From the NCBI GenBank assembly GCA_905235345.1, contig CAJOLO010000019.1, positions 1-14,418 on the forward strand: a stretch of 14,418 nucleotides of DNA, given 5' to 3'. Below, piece after piece: positions 6,251-13,562 of this stretch. The stretch is from an uncultured Lachnospiraceae bacterium. Its GTDB lineage: Bacteria; Bacillota; Clostridia; Lachnospirales; Lachnospiraceae. The position numbers and the translations under genes are program-made. Under the pieces are notes generated by a model, which did no database searches, had not been told where the DNA came from, and saw nothing but the letters and a program-made list of their open reading frames with translations. How positions within the stretch are numbered: position 1 is the stretch's first letter; every line of letters starts with the position of its first letter.

Positions 6251-7011
6251 TAATTAAATTGGTAATAATCCTTTTTTTCCTGATGCTTTTTGTGGGAGGA
6301 GACAGAGGGCTTACATCGTTTTTTACTTTGGTTCGCACAGTTATTGCATTTATCGTAAATGTTTATCTTATAGCATGGGGATTGCCGGCAGTTCCGGTGA
6401 CATTGATTGTGTGTGTGTTTCTCATAGCAGGAGTAATATACGGTCAGAATGGTTGGAATGCGAAGATGCATGGGGCGGCAGTTTCCGCTGCCACGGTCGT
6501 GGTTCTCATAATGATAACGATTGGACCGATACTTAACCGGGCAGGGATAAGCGGATATAACGAGATTGAGCAGTATGAGGAGATAAGTATGTATCTGTCT
6601 GCCGATCTTTCTGTTTCGATGGCTTCGGTGGCAGTGTCTGCAACGGTATTGGGAGTGTTGGGAGCAGTGATGGATACGGCTGTTGCGGTTTCAACTGCAG
6701 TCAATGAGGTGTATGTGAATAATCCGCATTTTGACAAAAAGATCCTTGTGGATTCCGGATTTGCCGTGGGAAAGGATATATTGGGAACGACGGTAAACAC
6801 TCTGCTTTTTGCAGGCTTTGGTGAGAGTATTATGCTGGCTAATCTGTTTCTTAAAAATGAGAATACCTTTTCCGAGATCATTAATTCAAAGGCACTGTTT
6901 CAGGAGGTTGCGGCATTATTCGTAGCTGTAATGGGATGTCTTGTCGTAATACCCCTGGCAAGTGTTGTTACGCCATGGTTTCTGGTAAGGGTGCGAGATG
7001 ATGAAACATAA
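6247..7011 (+). CDS. YibE/F family membrane protein, short form
   Basis: A 254-residue membrane protein and partner paralogue of the preceding gene. It lacks the extracytoplasmic domain and starts directly with membrane helices. It keeps the family signatures: LGVLGAVMDTAVAVSTAVNEV matches the GSLGAVMD block, and GKDILGTTVNTLLFAGFG matches the YDIMGTMINVLFF block of its neighbour. The ATGA overlap (6247-6250) and an AAGGAGG site inside the upstream gene (6234-6240) indicate coupled translation and near-equal dosage. The likely product is a heteromeric membrane complex with the upstream protein. No terminator is clear after its stop. Confidence 0.88.
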   Translation: MIIKLVIILFFLMLFVGGDRGLTSFFTLVRTVIAFIVNVYLIAWGLPAVPVTLIVCVFLIAGVIYGQNGWNAKMHGAAVSAATVVVLIMITIGPILNRAGISGYNEIEQYEEISMYLSADLSVSMASVAVSATVLGVLGAVMDTAVAVSTAVNEVYVNNPHFDKKILVDSGFAVGKDILGTTVNTLLFAGFGESIMLANLFLKNENTFSEIINSKALFQEVAALFVAVMGCLVVIPLASVVTPWFLVRVRDDET

Positions 7012-7074
7012 GTTAATGAAGATATAACGTAGTGAAAAACGGTAAAATTGATAAATATTTACTTATTAAATGCG

Positions 7075-7104
7075 TTGACAATATTCGACATTATAAATTA
7101 TACT
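7075..7104 (+). promoter_or_regulatory. Strong sigma-A promoter of the pdaA-like gene
   Basis: A perfect TTGACA (7075-7080) and TATACT (7099-7104) are separated by 18 bases. Transcription should start near 7111, giving a leader of about 85 bases. This is a vegetative-type promoter, unlike the forespore-specific control of Bacillus subtilis pdaA. Confidence 0.78.
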
Positions 7105-7121
7105 GATACTGTTTGTAAAAG

Positions 7122-7158
7122 CTTTGTATCTTTTCTGCCCTGCTGAATAGATACAAAG
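7122..7158 (+). promoter_or_regulatory. Leader hairpin upstream of the pdaA-like gene
   Basis: CTTTGTATCT (7122-7131) and AGATACAAAG (7149-7158) form a perfect 10-bp stem around a 17-base loop. It lies wholly inside the predicted leader, 26 bases before the AGAGGTG ribosome binding site. There is no T-run, so it is not a terminator. It may affect message stability or translation. Confidence 0.55.
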
Positions 7159-7196
7159 TTAAAGCATATGAAGATGCTCTGTCAGAGGTGTATATA

Positions 7197-8102
7197 ATGA
7201 GAAAAATATATATTAAAATATGTTCTATTATCATGATGGCTTTTATGATTGTTGGATTATGCAGTGGTGTATCACTGGGAACTATGGGCAGGACAGGCTA
7301 TGTGTCGGCAAAGACGAAGACAGATTATAGCAAGTACTCCAATATAAAATGCGGTTTCGGCTTAAATCTTAATAAGATGCATAAAAAACCGAGTGGAACT
7401 TTAGCAAGCGGAGTAAAGAATTTGTCTGAATACAATGCATATTATATGGATGAGAAGTCTGCTAAAAAGAAAAATAAGAAGATATATCTTACGTTTGATT
7501 GCGGATACGAGAATGGAAATACTAAAAATATATTGAAGATATTGAAGAAGAATAAGATTAAGGCAATATTCTTTGTAACAGAGCCATATATAAAATCGAA
7601 CCCAAAGTTAGTGAAGCAGATGAAGAAGGAGGGGCATCTTGTCGGCAATCATACATGTACTCATCCGCAGCTTCCGACGAAATCTGTGTCACAGATAAAA
7701 AATGAAGTGAATAATTGTGCAAAGACGATGAAGAAATACACCGGATATGCAATGGATAAATATATAAGACCGCCGGAGGGATGCTATAGCCGGAGAACAC
7801 TTAAGGTTTTGCAGGATATGGGATATTCGACAATATTCTGGAGTCTTGCATGGCACGATTGGGATCCTGATAATCAGCCCGGAAAGAATGCGGTAGTTAA
7901 TACATTTAAGACCTATTATCATCCGGGAATGATGCCGCTTATTCATGTGGTTTCCAGGTCTGATACTGAGGCACTTCCTGATGTGATAAAGTTTATGAAG
8001 AAGAAAGGATATACATTCGGTGAGATTTCTGACTTTGCGTTGAGACCGGGTGAGAAGAAAAAGAAGACATCGACTAAGACGACTAAGACATCTGATGAAT
8101 AA
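7197..8102 (+). CDS. pdaA: PdaA-like polysaccharide deacetylase (NodB domain)
   Basis: A 301-residue exported deacetylase of the PdaA (delta-lactam biosynthetic, N-acetylmuramic acid) type. It acts on peptidoglycan outside the membrane. An N-terminal hydrophobic segment (about 5-29) is a signal peptide or anchor. The NodB domain spans about 94-282: TFDCGYENG (99-107), NHTCTHP (151-157, metal His152 and His156), RPPEG (191-195), FWSLAWHDWDPDNQ (214-227) and LIHVVSR (248-254). These are the PdaA versions of the motifs. The second Asp of the TFDDG motif is Cys102 here; B. subtilis PdaA has Asn, so loss of this metal ligand is expected in the subfamily, though Cys is notable. The tail is Lys/Thr-rich. 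The ATG at 7197 is preferred over the in-frame GTG at 7188, which lies inside the ribosome binding site. dtd follows after 20 bases. Confidence 0.88.
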   Translation: MRKIYIKICSIIMMAFMIVGLCSGVSLGTMGRTGYVSAKTKTDYSKYSNIKCGFGLNLNKMHKKPSGTLASGVKNLSEYNAYYMDEKSAKKKNKKIYLTFDCGYENGNTKNILKILKKNKIKAIFFVTEPYIKSNPKLVKQMKKEGHLVGNHTCTHPQLPTKSVSQIKNEVNNCAKTMKKYTGYAMDKYIRPPEGCYSRRTLKVLQDMGYSTIFWSLAWHDWDPDNQPGKNAVVNTFKTYYHPGMMPLIHVVSRSDTEALPDVIKFMKKKGYTFGEISDFALRPGEKKKKTSTKTTKTSDE

Positions 8103-8122
8103 TGATTGCGAAGGAGGATACA

Positions 8123-8578
8123 ATGAGATTCGTTATACAGAGAGTTACAGAGGCTTCGGTTACGATAGATGGAGCAAAGAAATCGGAGATTGGGAAGGGT
8201 TTTCTTGTTCTTCTAGGAATAACCGATACAGATACTAAAGAGATTGCGGATAAGATGATAAGAAAACTTATAGGTATGCGCATCTTTGAGGATGAACAGG
8301 GAAAGACTAATCTTGCGTTGGCGGATGTGGATGGAGAATTGCTTTTGGTATCGCAGTTTACTTTGTATGCAGATTGCAGGAAAGGAAACAGGCCATCATT
8401 TATTAAAGCAGGAAATCCTGAATATGCCAATGAGATGTATGATTATATAGTGAAATGTTGTCGTGAACAGGTTTCGGTTGTAAAGACAGGAGAATTTGGT
8501 GCCGATATGAAGGTACAGCTTGTAAATGACGGACCATTTACCATAATATTGGACAGTGATGAAATTGGAATAGGATGA
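8123..8578 (+). CDS. dtd: D-aminoacyl-tRNA deacylase
   Basis: A 151-residue cytoplasmic enzyme that hydrolyses D-amino acids (and glycine mischarged on tRNA-Ala) from tRNA. The family motifs are intact: MRFVIQRVTEASVTIDG at the start, SQFTLYADCRKGNRPSF (77-93) containing the SQFTL active-site motif, and NDGPFTI (135-141) corresponding to the cross-subunit Gly-Pro motif (usually GPVT). Length is normal. An in-frame ATG at 8102 overlaps the upstream stop codon, but AAGGAGG (8111-8117) fits the ATG at 8123. It is probably cotranscribed with the pdaA-like gene and the ZIP transporter. Confidence 0.96.
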   Translation: MRFVIQRVTEASVTIDGAKKSEIGKGFLVLLGITDTDTKEIADKMIRKLIGMRIFEDEQGKTNLALADVDGELLLVSQFTLYADCRKGNRPSFIKAGNPEYANEMYDYIVKCCREQVSVVKTGEFGADMKVQLVNDGPFTIILDSDEIGIG

Positions 8579-8645
8579 TGGAATAAAACAGTGTCAAAAT
8601 GCTGAATGATGAATACAATAATAATGACGGATAGGAAGTGATAAG

Positions 8646-9428
8646 ATGCCGGGAGTTGTTGCAGAGGGATTGATGATTCCGTTTTTGGGAACATCGCTCG
8701 GGGCATTATGCGTATTTTTCATGAAAAAAGATTTATCAGTGTATGTAAAGAAAATACTTACGGGCTTTGCGGCGGGAGTAATGGTAGCGGCATCAATATG
8801 GAGTCTTATCATGCCGGCGATGGAACAATCGGCATCTATGGGGCGTCTTTCTTTTGTGCCTGCACTGGTGGGCTTTTGGGTTGGAATATTGTTTCTGCTG
8901 GCAGTTGATTCATTCACACCGCATATGCATATAACAAGTAATGAGATTGAAGGCAGAAAATCGAGACTTGACAGAACTACGATGATGGTGTTGGCGGTGG
9001 CAATTCATAATATTCCGGAAGGGATGGCTGTAGGTGTTGTGTACGCAGGGTGGATTGCAGGAAATACGCATATTACGATGACAGGTGCACTGGCACTTTC
9101 AATCGGAATAGCGATTCAGAATTTTCCGGAGGGAGCAATCGTTTCAATGCCGCTGGCGTTAGAAGGACACAGTAAGATGAAAGCATTTGTATATGGAGTG
9201 CTGTCAGGAGCTGTGGAGCCGTTAGCCGCAGTGATAACAATTCTTCTTTCAAGCATAATAATCCCGGCACTTCCTTATCTGCTCTCATTTGCTGCAGGAG
9301 CTATGATGTATGTTGTTGTGGAAGAACTTATTCCGGAGATGGCGGAAGGAGAGCACTCTAATGTGGGAACTATTGCGTTTTCGTTGGGATTTACGTTGAT
9401 GATGACGCTTGATGTGGCACTGGGATAG
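8646..9428 (+). CDS. ZIP-family metal transporter (GufA/ZupT-like)
   Basis: A 260-residue membrane importer for divalent metal ions, Zn2+ being the usual substrate, though Fe2+ and Mn2+ are also carried by the family. About eight helices are visible. The two transport signatures are HNIPEGMAVG (121-130) and QNFPEGAIVSMPL (158-170); the Gln in place of His in the second is normal in the GufA branch. Further conserved residues are Glu191-Pro192 and EELIPE (226-231). A His-containing loop (DSFTPHMHITSNE, 88-100) and a short charged loop precede the first signature. AGGAAGTG (8633-8640) supports the start. It is 67 bases after dtd with no terminator between. Confidence 0.93.
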   Translation: MPGVVAEGLMIPFLGTSLGALCVFFMKKDLSVYVKKILTGFAAGVMVAASIWSLIMPAMEQSASMGRLSFVPALVGFWVGILFLLAVDSFTPHMHITSNEIEGRKSRLDRTTMMVLAVAIHNIPEGMAVGVVYAGWIAGNTHITMTGALALSIGIAIQNFPEGAIVSMPLALEGHSKMKAFVYGVLSGAVEPLAAVITILLSSIIIPALPYLLSFAAGAMMYVVVEELIPEMAEGEHSNVGTIAFSLGFTLMMTLDVALG

Positions 9429-9448
9429 TAATGATCCGGTCATATGAG

Positions 9449-9512
9449 AAGTGCCATAGATGGATAGTATTGGTTCGGTCTAGATCGGGATTGTGGCTTT
9501 TTTTAGCCGGAT
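9449..9512 (+). terminator. Possible weak terminator after the ZIP gene
   Basis: AAGTGCCA near 9450 can pair with TGTGGCTT just before 9500, with a bulge, and is followed by a run of seven T. The fold between is irregular, so this is a weak call. The rest of 9429-9674 contains no gene that I can support. Confidence 0.35.
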
Positions 9513-9566
9513 TATAGGAGCAAATTATTAGTATGAATCAGGCAGAAGGTCGTGCATATGTGGGAT

Positions 9567-9598
9567 TTGAATAAAGGAGCAGACGGGTAGCCTGCTCC
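9567..9598 (-). terminator. Terminator for the minus-strand small gene
   Basis: On the minus strand GGAGCAG (9592-9598) pairs with CTGCTCC (9576-9582) around a 9-base loop and is followed by TTTATT. It lies about 75 bases downstream of the stop at 9675. Confidence 0.55.
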
Positions 9599-9674
9599 AT
9601 TTGGCGTGTGTCATATAGACCGCCGTTGATAATTGGATAAATGTGTTGAAGTAACGTCTTCTTTTGTGTTTTTG

Positions 9675-9917
9675 TTACATACCTGCAGCTTTGAGTTTGG
9701 GATCATTTAATCTGATCTCTTCTAATCCCGAAAGCTCATTATCGATGTTGTCAAAGGCTTCGATGTGTGAATTGAGACGTTTACAGATTCTGAGTAATGC
9801 AGAGCAGTTGATCTTCTTGCCGGAATTGATAATATCACTTATTTCCTTGCGGCATTTTGCAATTTCATTACCCTCGGTCTCTAACTGCTGTAACAAAGCT
9901 TCTTCGTGTTTTTCCAT
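9675..9917 (-). CDS. Small charged helical protein, unknown function
   Basis: An 80-residue protein that I do not recognise. The frame extends upstream to 10019, but the start at 9917 is chosen because GGAGG lies 10 bases before it; the extension would be Ile/Tyr/Lys-rich and lacks a good ribosome binding site. Residues 1-30 (EKHEEALLQQLETEGNEIAK) and 41-63 are amphipathic helices that could form a coiled-coil hairpin. Two cysteines (near residues 21 and 43) are not arranged as a metal site. No signal peptide or membrane segment is seen. It is transcribed divergently from the DUF3737 gene, with a 289-base region between them. Confidence 0.6.
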   Translation of the reverse strand: MEKHEEALLQQLETEGNEIAKCRKEISDIINSGKKINCSALLRICKRLNSHIEAFDNIDNELSGLEEIRLNDPKLKAAGM

Positions 9918-10131
9918 AGGCTTTTTTCCTCCGTATTTGTATGTCGACAAAAATATAATACCATATATTGTGGATGAATAACGTTGAATAATGTCGCATA
10001 TTTTTTTTATTTTCGACATAATATATCAGCTGTAAGCGACTTTTAATTCATGCGCACAGAGTACAATATACGGTAAGAAACTTTCGCCGAAAGGCGACAT
10101 TATATACTGGGCAAAGGTATTCATCCGGGAC
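9918..10131. other. Divergent intergenic region with repeated ATGTCG/CGACAT motifs
   Basis: The core CGACA/TGTCG recurs: an 8-bp palindrome TGTCGACA (9942-9949), ATGTCG (9991-9996), CGACAT (10014-10019) and CGACAT (10095-10100). The middle two form an inverted repeat with 17 bases between. A GAAA-tetraloop hairpin (TCGCC/GGCGA, 10084-10097) and a 10-base direct repeat TACGGTAAGA (10069-10078 and 10179-10188) are also present. No gene is visible. Confidence 0.4.
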
Positions 10132-10159
10132 TTGACATTTATATTAGTTATTATAAAAT
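10132..10159 (+). promoter_or_regulatory. Candidate sigma-A promoter of the DUF3737 gene
   Basis: A perfect TTGACA (10132-10137), a 16-base spacer and TAAAAT (10154-10159). The predicted leader is about 40 bases and does not include the hairpin at 10084-10097. Confidence 0.55.
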
Positions 10160-10206
10160 ATTCTAAGATATAATTTTTTACGGTAAGATATGGAGGCAAC
10201 AGCAAA

Positions 10207-11109
10207 ATGGGAGAATTAAGCCGTAGATTTTTTGAAGGAGAGCGCCCGTTGTTTGGTGCAAAGAATCTAAGGATTAAAGATTGTGTGTTCGGAGAGGGAG
10301 AATCGCCACTTAAACATTCCGAGAATATTCAGGTAGAGGGAACGATGTTCAAGTGGAAGTATCCGCTATGGTACAGCAGACATATAAAAGTTAAGGATTG
10401 CACTCTGTTTGAGATGGCCCGGGCAGGAATATGGTATACGGAAGATATTGAGGTCGTTGACACGCTCATAGAGGCACCGAAAGAATTTCGCCGGTGTAAT
10501 GATTTAAGAATAAAGAATGTGTCTATCCCTAAGGCGGACGAGACACTTTGGAACTGCAGGAATGTTGTGATTGATAATGTAACTGCCAAGGGAAATTATT
10601 TTGGTATGAATTGTGAGAATGTTAAGATAGACGGACTTACAATATACGGGGATTATTGCTTTGATGGAGCGAAGAATGTGGAAGTACATAATTCGAAGCT
10701 TATATCAAAGGACAGTTTTTGGAATGCAGAGAACGTTACCATATATGATTCGTTTATTTCAGGAGAATATCTTGCATGGAATTCCCGGAATGTGACATTT
10801 ATCAACTGTACGATTGAAAGTCTTCAGGGTATGTGTTATATAGATAATCTGGTGATGAAGAACTGTAAACTTATTAATACTACGTTAGCTTTTGAGTATT
10901 CTACGGTTGAGGCTGATATTGACGGCAGTATTATGAGTGTAATGAATCCTGACGGAGGAAGCATAACCTGTGATGAGATAGGTGAACTTATTCTTCAAAG
11001 AGACAGGGTTGATACGTCTAAGACAAGAATAGTATGCAGGTCAGATAATGGGCTTCCCGAGGCCGTTGACAGGGCAGGCGGTATGGAATGTAGAGAATAT
11101 GAATGTTAA
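10207..11109 (+). CDS. DUF3737 family beta-helix protein
   Basis: A 300-residue soluble protein of the DUF3737 family, function unknown. The N-terminal FFEGERPLFGAKNLRIKDCVF is typical. The body (about 15-240) is a string of roughly 20-residue repeats built on N-V-x-I/V-x-(D/N)-(C/S/T), for example NVVIDNVTAKG, NVKIDGLTIYG, NVEVHNSKLIS, NVTIYDSFISG and NVTFINCTIES. This is the pattern of a right-handed parallel beta-helix. Some database entries call such proteins hydrogenase, but no hydrogenase motif is present. There is no signal peptide. GGAGG (10192-10196) lies 10 bases before the start. The C-terminal about 50 residues leave the repeat pattern. Confidence 0.88.
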   Translation: MGELSRRFFEGERPLFGAKNLRIKDCVFGEGESPLKHSENIQVEGTMFKWKYPLWYSRHIKVKDCTLFEMARAGIWYTEDIEVVDTLIEAPKEFRRCNDLRIKNVSIPKADETLWNCRNVVIDNVTAKGNYFGMNCENVKIDGLTIYGDYCFDGAKNVEVHNSKLISKDSFWNAENVTIYDSFISGEYLAWNSRNVTFINCTIESLQGMCYIDNLVMKNCKLINTTLAFEYSTVEADIDGSIMSVMNPDGGSITCDEIGELILQRDRVDTSKTRIVCRSDNGLPEAVDRAGGMECREYEC

Positions 11110-11134
11110 AGAATATTGTAGAAAAGCTTTGGTT

Positions 11135-11193
11135 TGACGTCGGATGAGGTGACGAAAACGTATAAATTACTGACATTTATGGGAACAGTAATT
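11135..11193. repeat. Remnant of the GGATGAGGTG repeat
   Basis: CGGATGAGGTGACGA (11141-11155) differs at one base from the tail of copy 2 near the window start (136-150). It is followed by AATTACTGACA (11165-11175), one base different from the leader that opens both copies at 1 and 70. AATTACTG (11165-11172) also forms a perfect 8-bp inverted repeat with CAGTAATT (11186-11193). The two front hairpins are missing, so this is a partial or decayed copy. Confidence 0.5.
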
Positions 11194-11231
11194 ATATTGT
11201 TCCGGAGCATTGCCCAATAGAATATAAAGTA

Positions 11232-11260
11232 TGGAAAAAATATGATGATTATGTTAGAAT
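11232..11260 (+). promoter_or_regulatory. Possible extended -10 promoter of the superoxide dismutase gene
   Basis: TGTTAGAAT (11252-11260) is an extended -10 element, with TGGAAA 17 bases upstream of TAGAAT. The -35 match is poor. Transcription would start at about 11267, at the base of the following hairpin. Confidence 0.35.
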
Positions 11261-11263
11261 AAT

Positions 11264-11298
11264 GAGCAGGTGTTAGTTTAACTGGCGCCTGCTCATTT
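11264..11298 (+). terminator. Hairpin before sodA: terminator or leader stem
   Basis: GAGCAGGTG (11264-11272) pairs with CGCCTGCTC (11286-11294), nine pairs with one G-T, loop of 13, followed by ATTTTATA. It can end the DUF3737 transcript. If transcription of sodA begins near 11267 it would lie almost wholly at the 5' end of that message. Confidence 0.6.
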
Positions 11299-11320
11299 TA
11301 TAATACAGGAGGTTACATTT

Positions 11321-11935
11321 ATGTTTAAGCAGGTAGAACTTTCATATTCATTTGATGCATTGGAGCCGTACATTGATACGCTTACAATGGAGACTCATTA
11401 TGGGAAGCATCATGCAACTTATACGGCTAATTTTAATAAAGCACTTGAAAAGGCCGGTGTGACAGAGGAGGATGCAGGTAAGATTCTTGCTAATCTTGAC
11501 AGTATTGCAGATGACGCGGATCGTACAGCTATTAAGAATAACGGTGGCGGATACTATAATCATAATCTTTATTTCTCAACTCTTTCGCCTAATCCTAAGA
11601 AGGCACCGGAGGGCGAACTTGCAACTAAGATTAATGATACCTTTGGAAGCCTTGAGGCACTTATAGAGAAGCTTTCTGCATTGGCAGCGGGACAGTTCGG
11701 CTCAGGCTGGGCATGGCTTTCGGTTACACCAGATGGTGAGCTTGTAGCTTCTAACAGTGGCAACCAGGACAATCCTATAAGTCTTGGAACAGGTAACACG
11801 CCAATCCTTGCATTGGATGTCTGGGAGCATGCATATTATCTTAAGTATAAGAATGTTCGTCCGGATTATATCAAGGCGTTTTTCGAGGTTCTTGACTGGG
11901 GGAAGGTTGAGGAACTTTACGAGGCAGCGAAATAA
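11321..11935 (+). CDS. sodA: Superoxide dismutase, Fe/Mn family (Mn-type residues)
   Basis: A 204-residue cytoplasmic enzyme that converts superoxide to hydrogen peroxide and oxygen. The metal ligands are in place: His26 (ETHYGKHHATY), His81 (GGGYYNHNLYF), Asp166 and His170 (DVWEHAYYLKY). The Gln that hydrogen-bonds the metal-bound water is at the Mn-type position, Gln149 in GNQDNPIS, and not at the Fe-type position before the NH motif, so manganese use is favoured; dual metal use cannot be excluded. FGSGWAWL (126-133) is conserved. No signal peptide is present. AGGAGG lies 7 bases before the start. The next gene begins 49 bases after the stop with no terminator between. Confidence 0.96.
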   Translation: MFKQVELSYSFDALEPYIDTLTMETHYGKHHATYTANFNKALEKAGVTEEDAGKILANLDSIADDADRTAIKNNGGGYYNHNLYFSTLSPNPKKAPEGELATKINDTFGSLEALIEKLSALAAGQFGSGWAWLSVTPDGELVASNSGNQDNPISLGTGNTPILALDVWEHAYYLKYKNVRPDYIKAFFEVLDWGKVEELYEAAK

Positions 11936-11984
11936 TTTAACTATATATAAAGTAGTCAAGCATTAACAGATAGAGGGGGCTTTT

Positions 11985-13562
11985 ATGTACTCATGTATTA
12001 ACTGTGCAGGAAATCTGCTATTTGATATAGAATCAGGCAAATTAAAATGTAGCCATTGTAAGAGTTTGTTTGATACCTATGAGGTTAGTGGCGGGAGTGA
12101 AGCGAGTGAGGAGTATGAGTATGAGGTTACTGTATTTACCTGCCCTCAGTGCTCCGGACGTATATACAGTCTTGATACGCAAGCTTTGGCTTATTGCAGT
12201 TTTTGCGGAGCTTCTTCTGTACTGGAGGGCAGACTTGAGAGCATGGAGCGTCCTAAATATATTATTCCGTTTACTGTATCAAAAGAGGATTGTAAAAGAA
12301 TATTTACTGCCAAGTTGAAGAAAGAGAGTTATACGCCCAATTGGCTTAAAAATGCTGAATATATTGACAGTTTTCGTGGTATATATGTGCCATATTGGAT
12401 ATATAATGCGTCTCAAAAAGGACCTGTTGAGGTATTGGCAACAAAGACAATAGCGAATACTTTTGATAAAGTGAATGGGTATTCTGTGTATGGAGAGTTG
12501 GATTGCGATTATCATGGTGTGGCATTTGATGCCTCAGCTGCATTTGAAGATGATATAAGTGAGCAGCTGGCACCATATGATATGAGGAAACTTAAACCTT
12601 TTTCACCGGCCTTTTTAAGCGGTTTTTATGCTGATGTGGCTGATGTCAAAGAAGATGTATACATGTCAAGGGCGGAGGAAATAATCAATAAGGCTACAAC
12701 GTCATTTATTGACACTCAGCCAGAGTTGTACGGGTATAATGTTGAACAGCCCCCATATGCTTCTGATACATATCACACACTTATGGGTAAAGCAGAGCTT
12801 GCTATGCTTCCGGTATGGCTGCTGACATACAGAAGAAATGGACGTGTTGCTCATGTTGCAATTAACGGACAATCAGGTAAGATGGCGGCAAGTCTTCCGA
12901 TTGACAGAAGGAAGTATATAAATGAAGGTGTGTTTTCAGCATTACCGTTGTTTGCATTAATCGGTCTGATGGTATATTTTTTAGGAGATAAATGGAGTAT
13001 GGTTATTACTTCGTACATAATGGCGTTAGTCTCTTTGGGTATTACAGGTATATATGCTGTAAACATGAAAAGGATGTGGGAGATAGAGAATCTGACGAAG
13101 GATAAAGGGTTTCATGCCGCAAAAGGTGGGAATGTCAATAAGCGGCAAATAGATATTCATAGTGCAGCTGCGAAGTGGATGATTATATCAGGTATATTAG
13201 GAGCTACAGCCTCTATGATAGGTCTGTCCTTTGCAAGGTATAAAATGTCGAATGAAGCTCATATGCTGTTTTCTGTAGGGCTTGCATTATTCTCAATACC
13301 TGTATTTATAAGTGTGAGAGAAAGTTTTAAAGAAATATATGACCACGAAAGAAAGAGTGCAATATGGTGGCTTTTACTTTCATTTATCTTAGAGTTATTG
13401 TGCTTTGCGGTTAAGTTTTCCGGGCTTATCAGTTATGCATTGATGATAGTAACCGCAATTTTATGCAGTGGAGCCATGCTTAAGATTGTAGGATACCATA
13501 ACCATATGATAACAAGAAAGCTTCCCCAATATAAATACGGAGGAGGTTTTCACAATGACTGA
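11985..13562 (+). CDS. Double zinc-ribbon, multi-pass membrane protein
   Basis: A 525-residue protein of unknown function. Two zinc ribbons open it: Cys4/Cys7 with Cys22/Cys25, and Cys53/Cys56 with Cys71/Cys74 (YSCINC, KCSHC, FTCPQC, YCSFC). A soluble middle region (about 90-305) includes YIIPFTVSKEDC, YVPYWIY and MLPVWLLTYRRNG, a layout that I know from uncharacterised Firmicutes zinc-ribbon proteins sometimes labelled as helicase or primosomal; no helicase motif exists here. About six membrane helices fill residues 312-500, and the C terminus is short and basic. An AGAGGGGG site precedes the start. The last 8 bases overlap the next gene, so translation is probably coupled. Confidence 0.85.
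   Translation: MYSCINCAGNLLFDIESGKLKCSHCKSLFDTYEVSGGSEASEEYEYEVTVFTCPQCSGRIYSLDTQALAYCSFCGASSVLEGRLESMERPKYIIPFTVSKEDCKRIFTAKLKKESYTPNWLKNAEYIDSFRGIYVPYWIYNASQKGPVEVLATKTIANTFDKVNGYSVYGELDCDYHGVAFDASAAFEDDISEQLAPYDMRKLKPFSPAFLSGFYADVADVKEDVYMSRAEEIINKATTSFIDTQPELYGYNVEQPPYASDTYHTLMGKAELAMLPVWLLTYRRNGRVAHVAINGQSGKMAASLPIDRRKYINEGVFSALPLFALIGLMVYFLGDKWSMVITSYIMALVSLGITGIYAVNMKRMWEIENLTKDKGFHAAKGGNVNKRQIDIHSAAAKWMIISGILGATASMIGLSFARYKMSNEAHMLFSVGLALFSIPVFISVRESFKEIYDHERKSAIWWLLLSFILELLCFAVKFSGLISYALMIVTAILCSGAMLKIVGYHNHMITRKLPQYKYGGGFHND

Noticed and set aside
7689..8123. 144-codon minus-strand frame opposite the pdaA-like gene
   Set aside because: Lies wholly opposite a gene with clear NodB motifs; no ribosome binding site or family resemblance.
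8050..8238. 62-codon plus-strand frame across the pdaA/dtd junction
   Set aside because: Out-of-frame overlap of two well-supported genes; Arg-rich composition with no conserved feature.
9675..10019. Longer 114-codon form of the minus-strand small protein
   Set aside because: The extra 34 residues come from an A+T-rich promoter-like region without a ribosome binding site, while GGAGG fits the start at 9917.
10050..10125. Possible cyclic-di-GMP (GEMM) riboswitch, suggested by GCGCACAG, a GAAA tetraloop and GGGCAAAG
   Set aside because: The conserved elements are not in the right order or spacing, the stems do not fit the GEMM-I fold, and the likely promoter (10132) is downstream of it.
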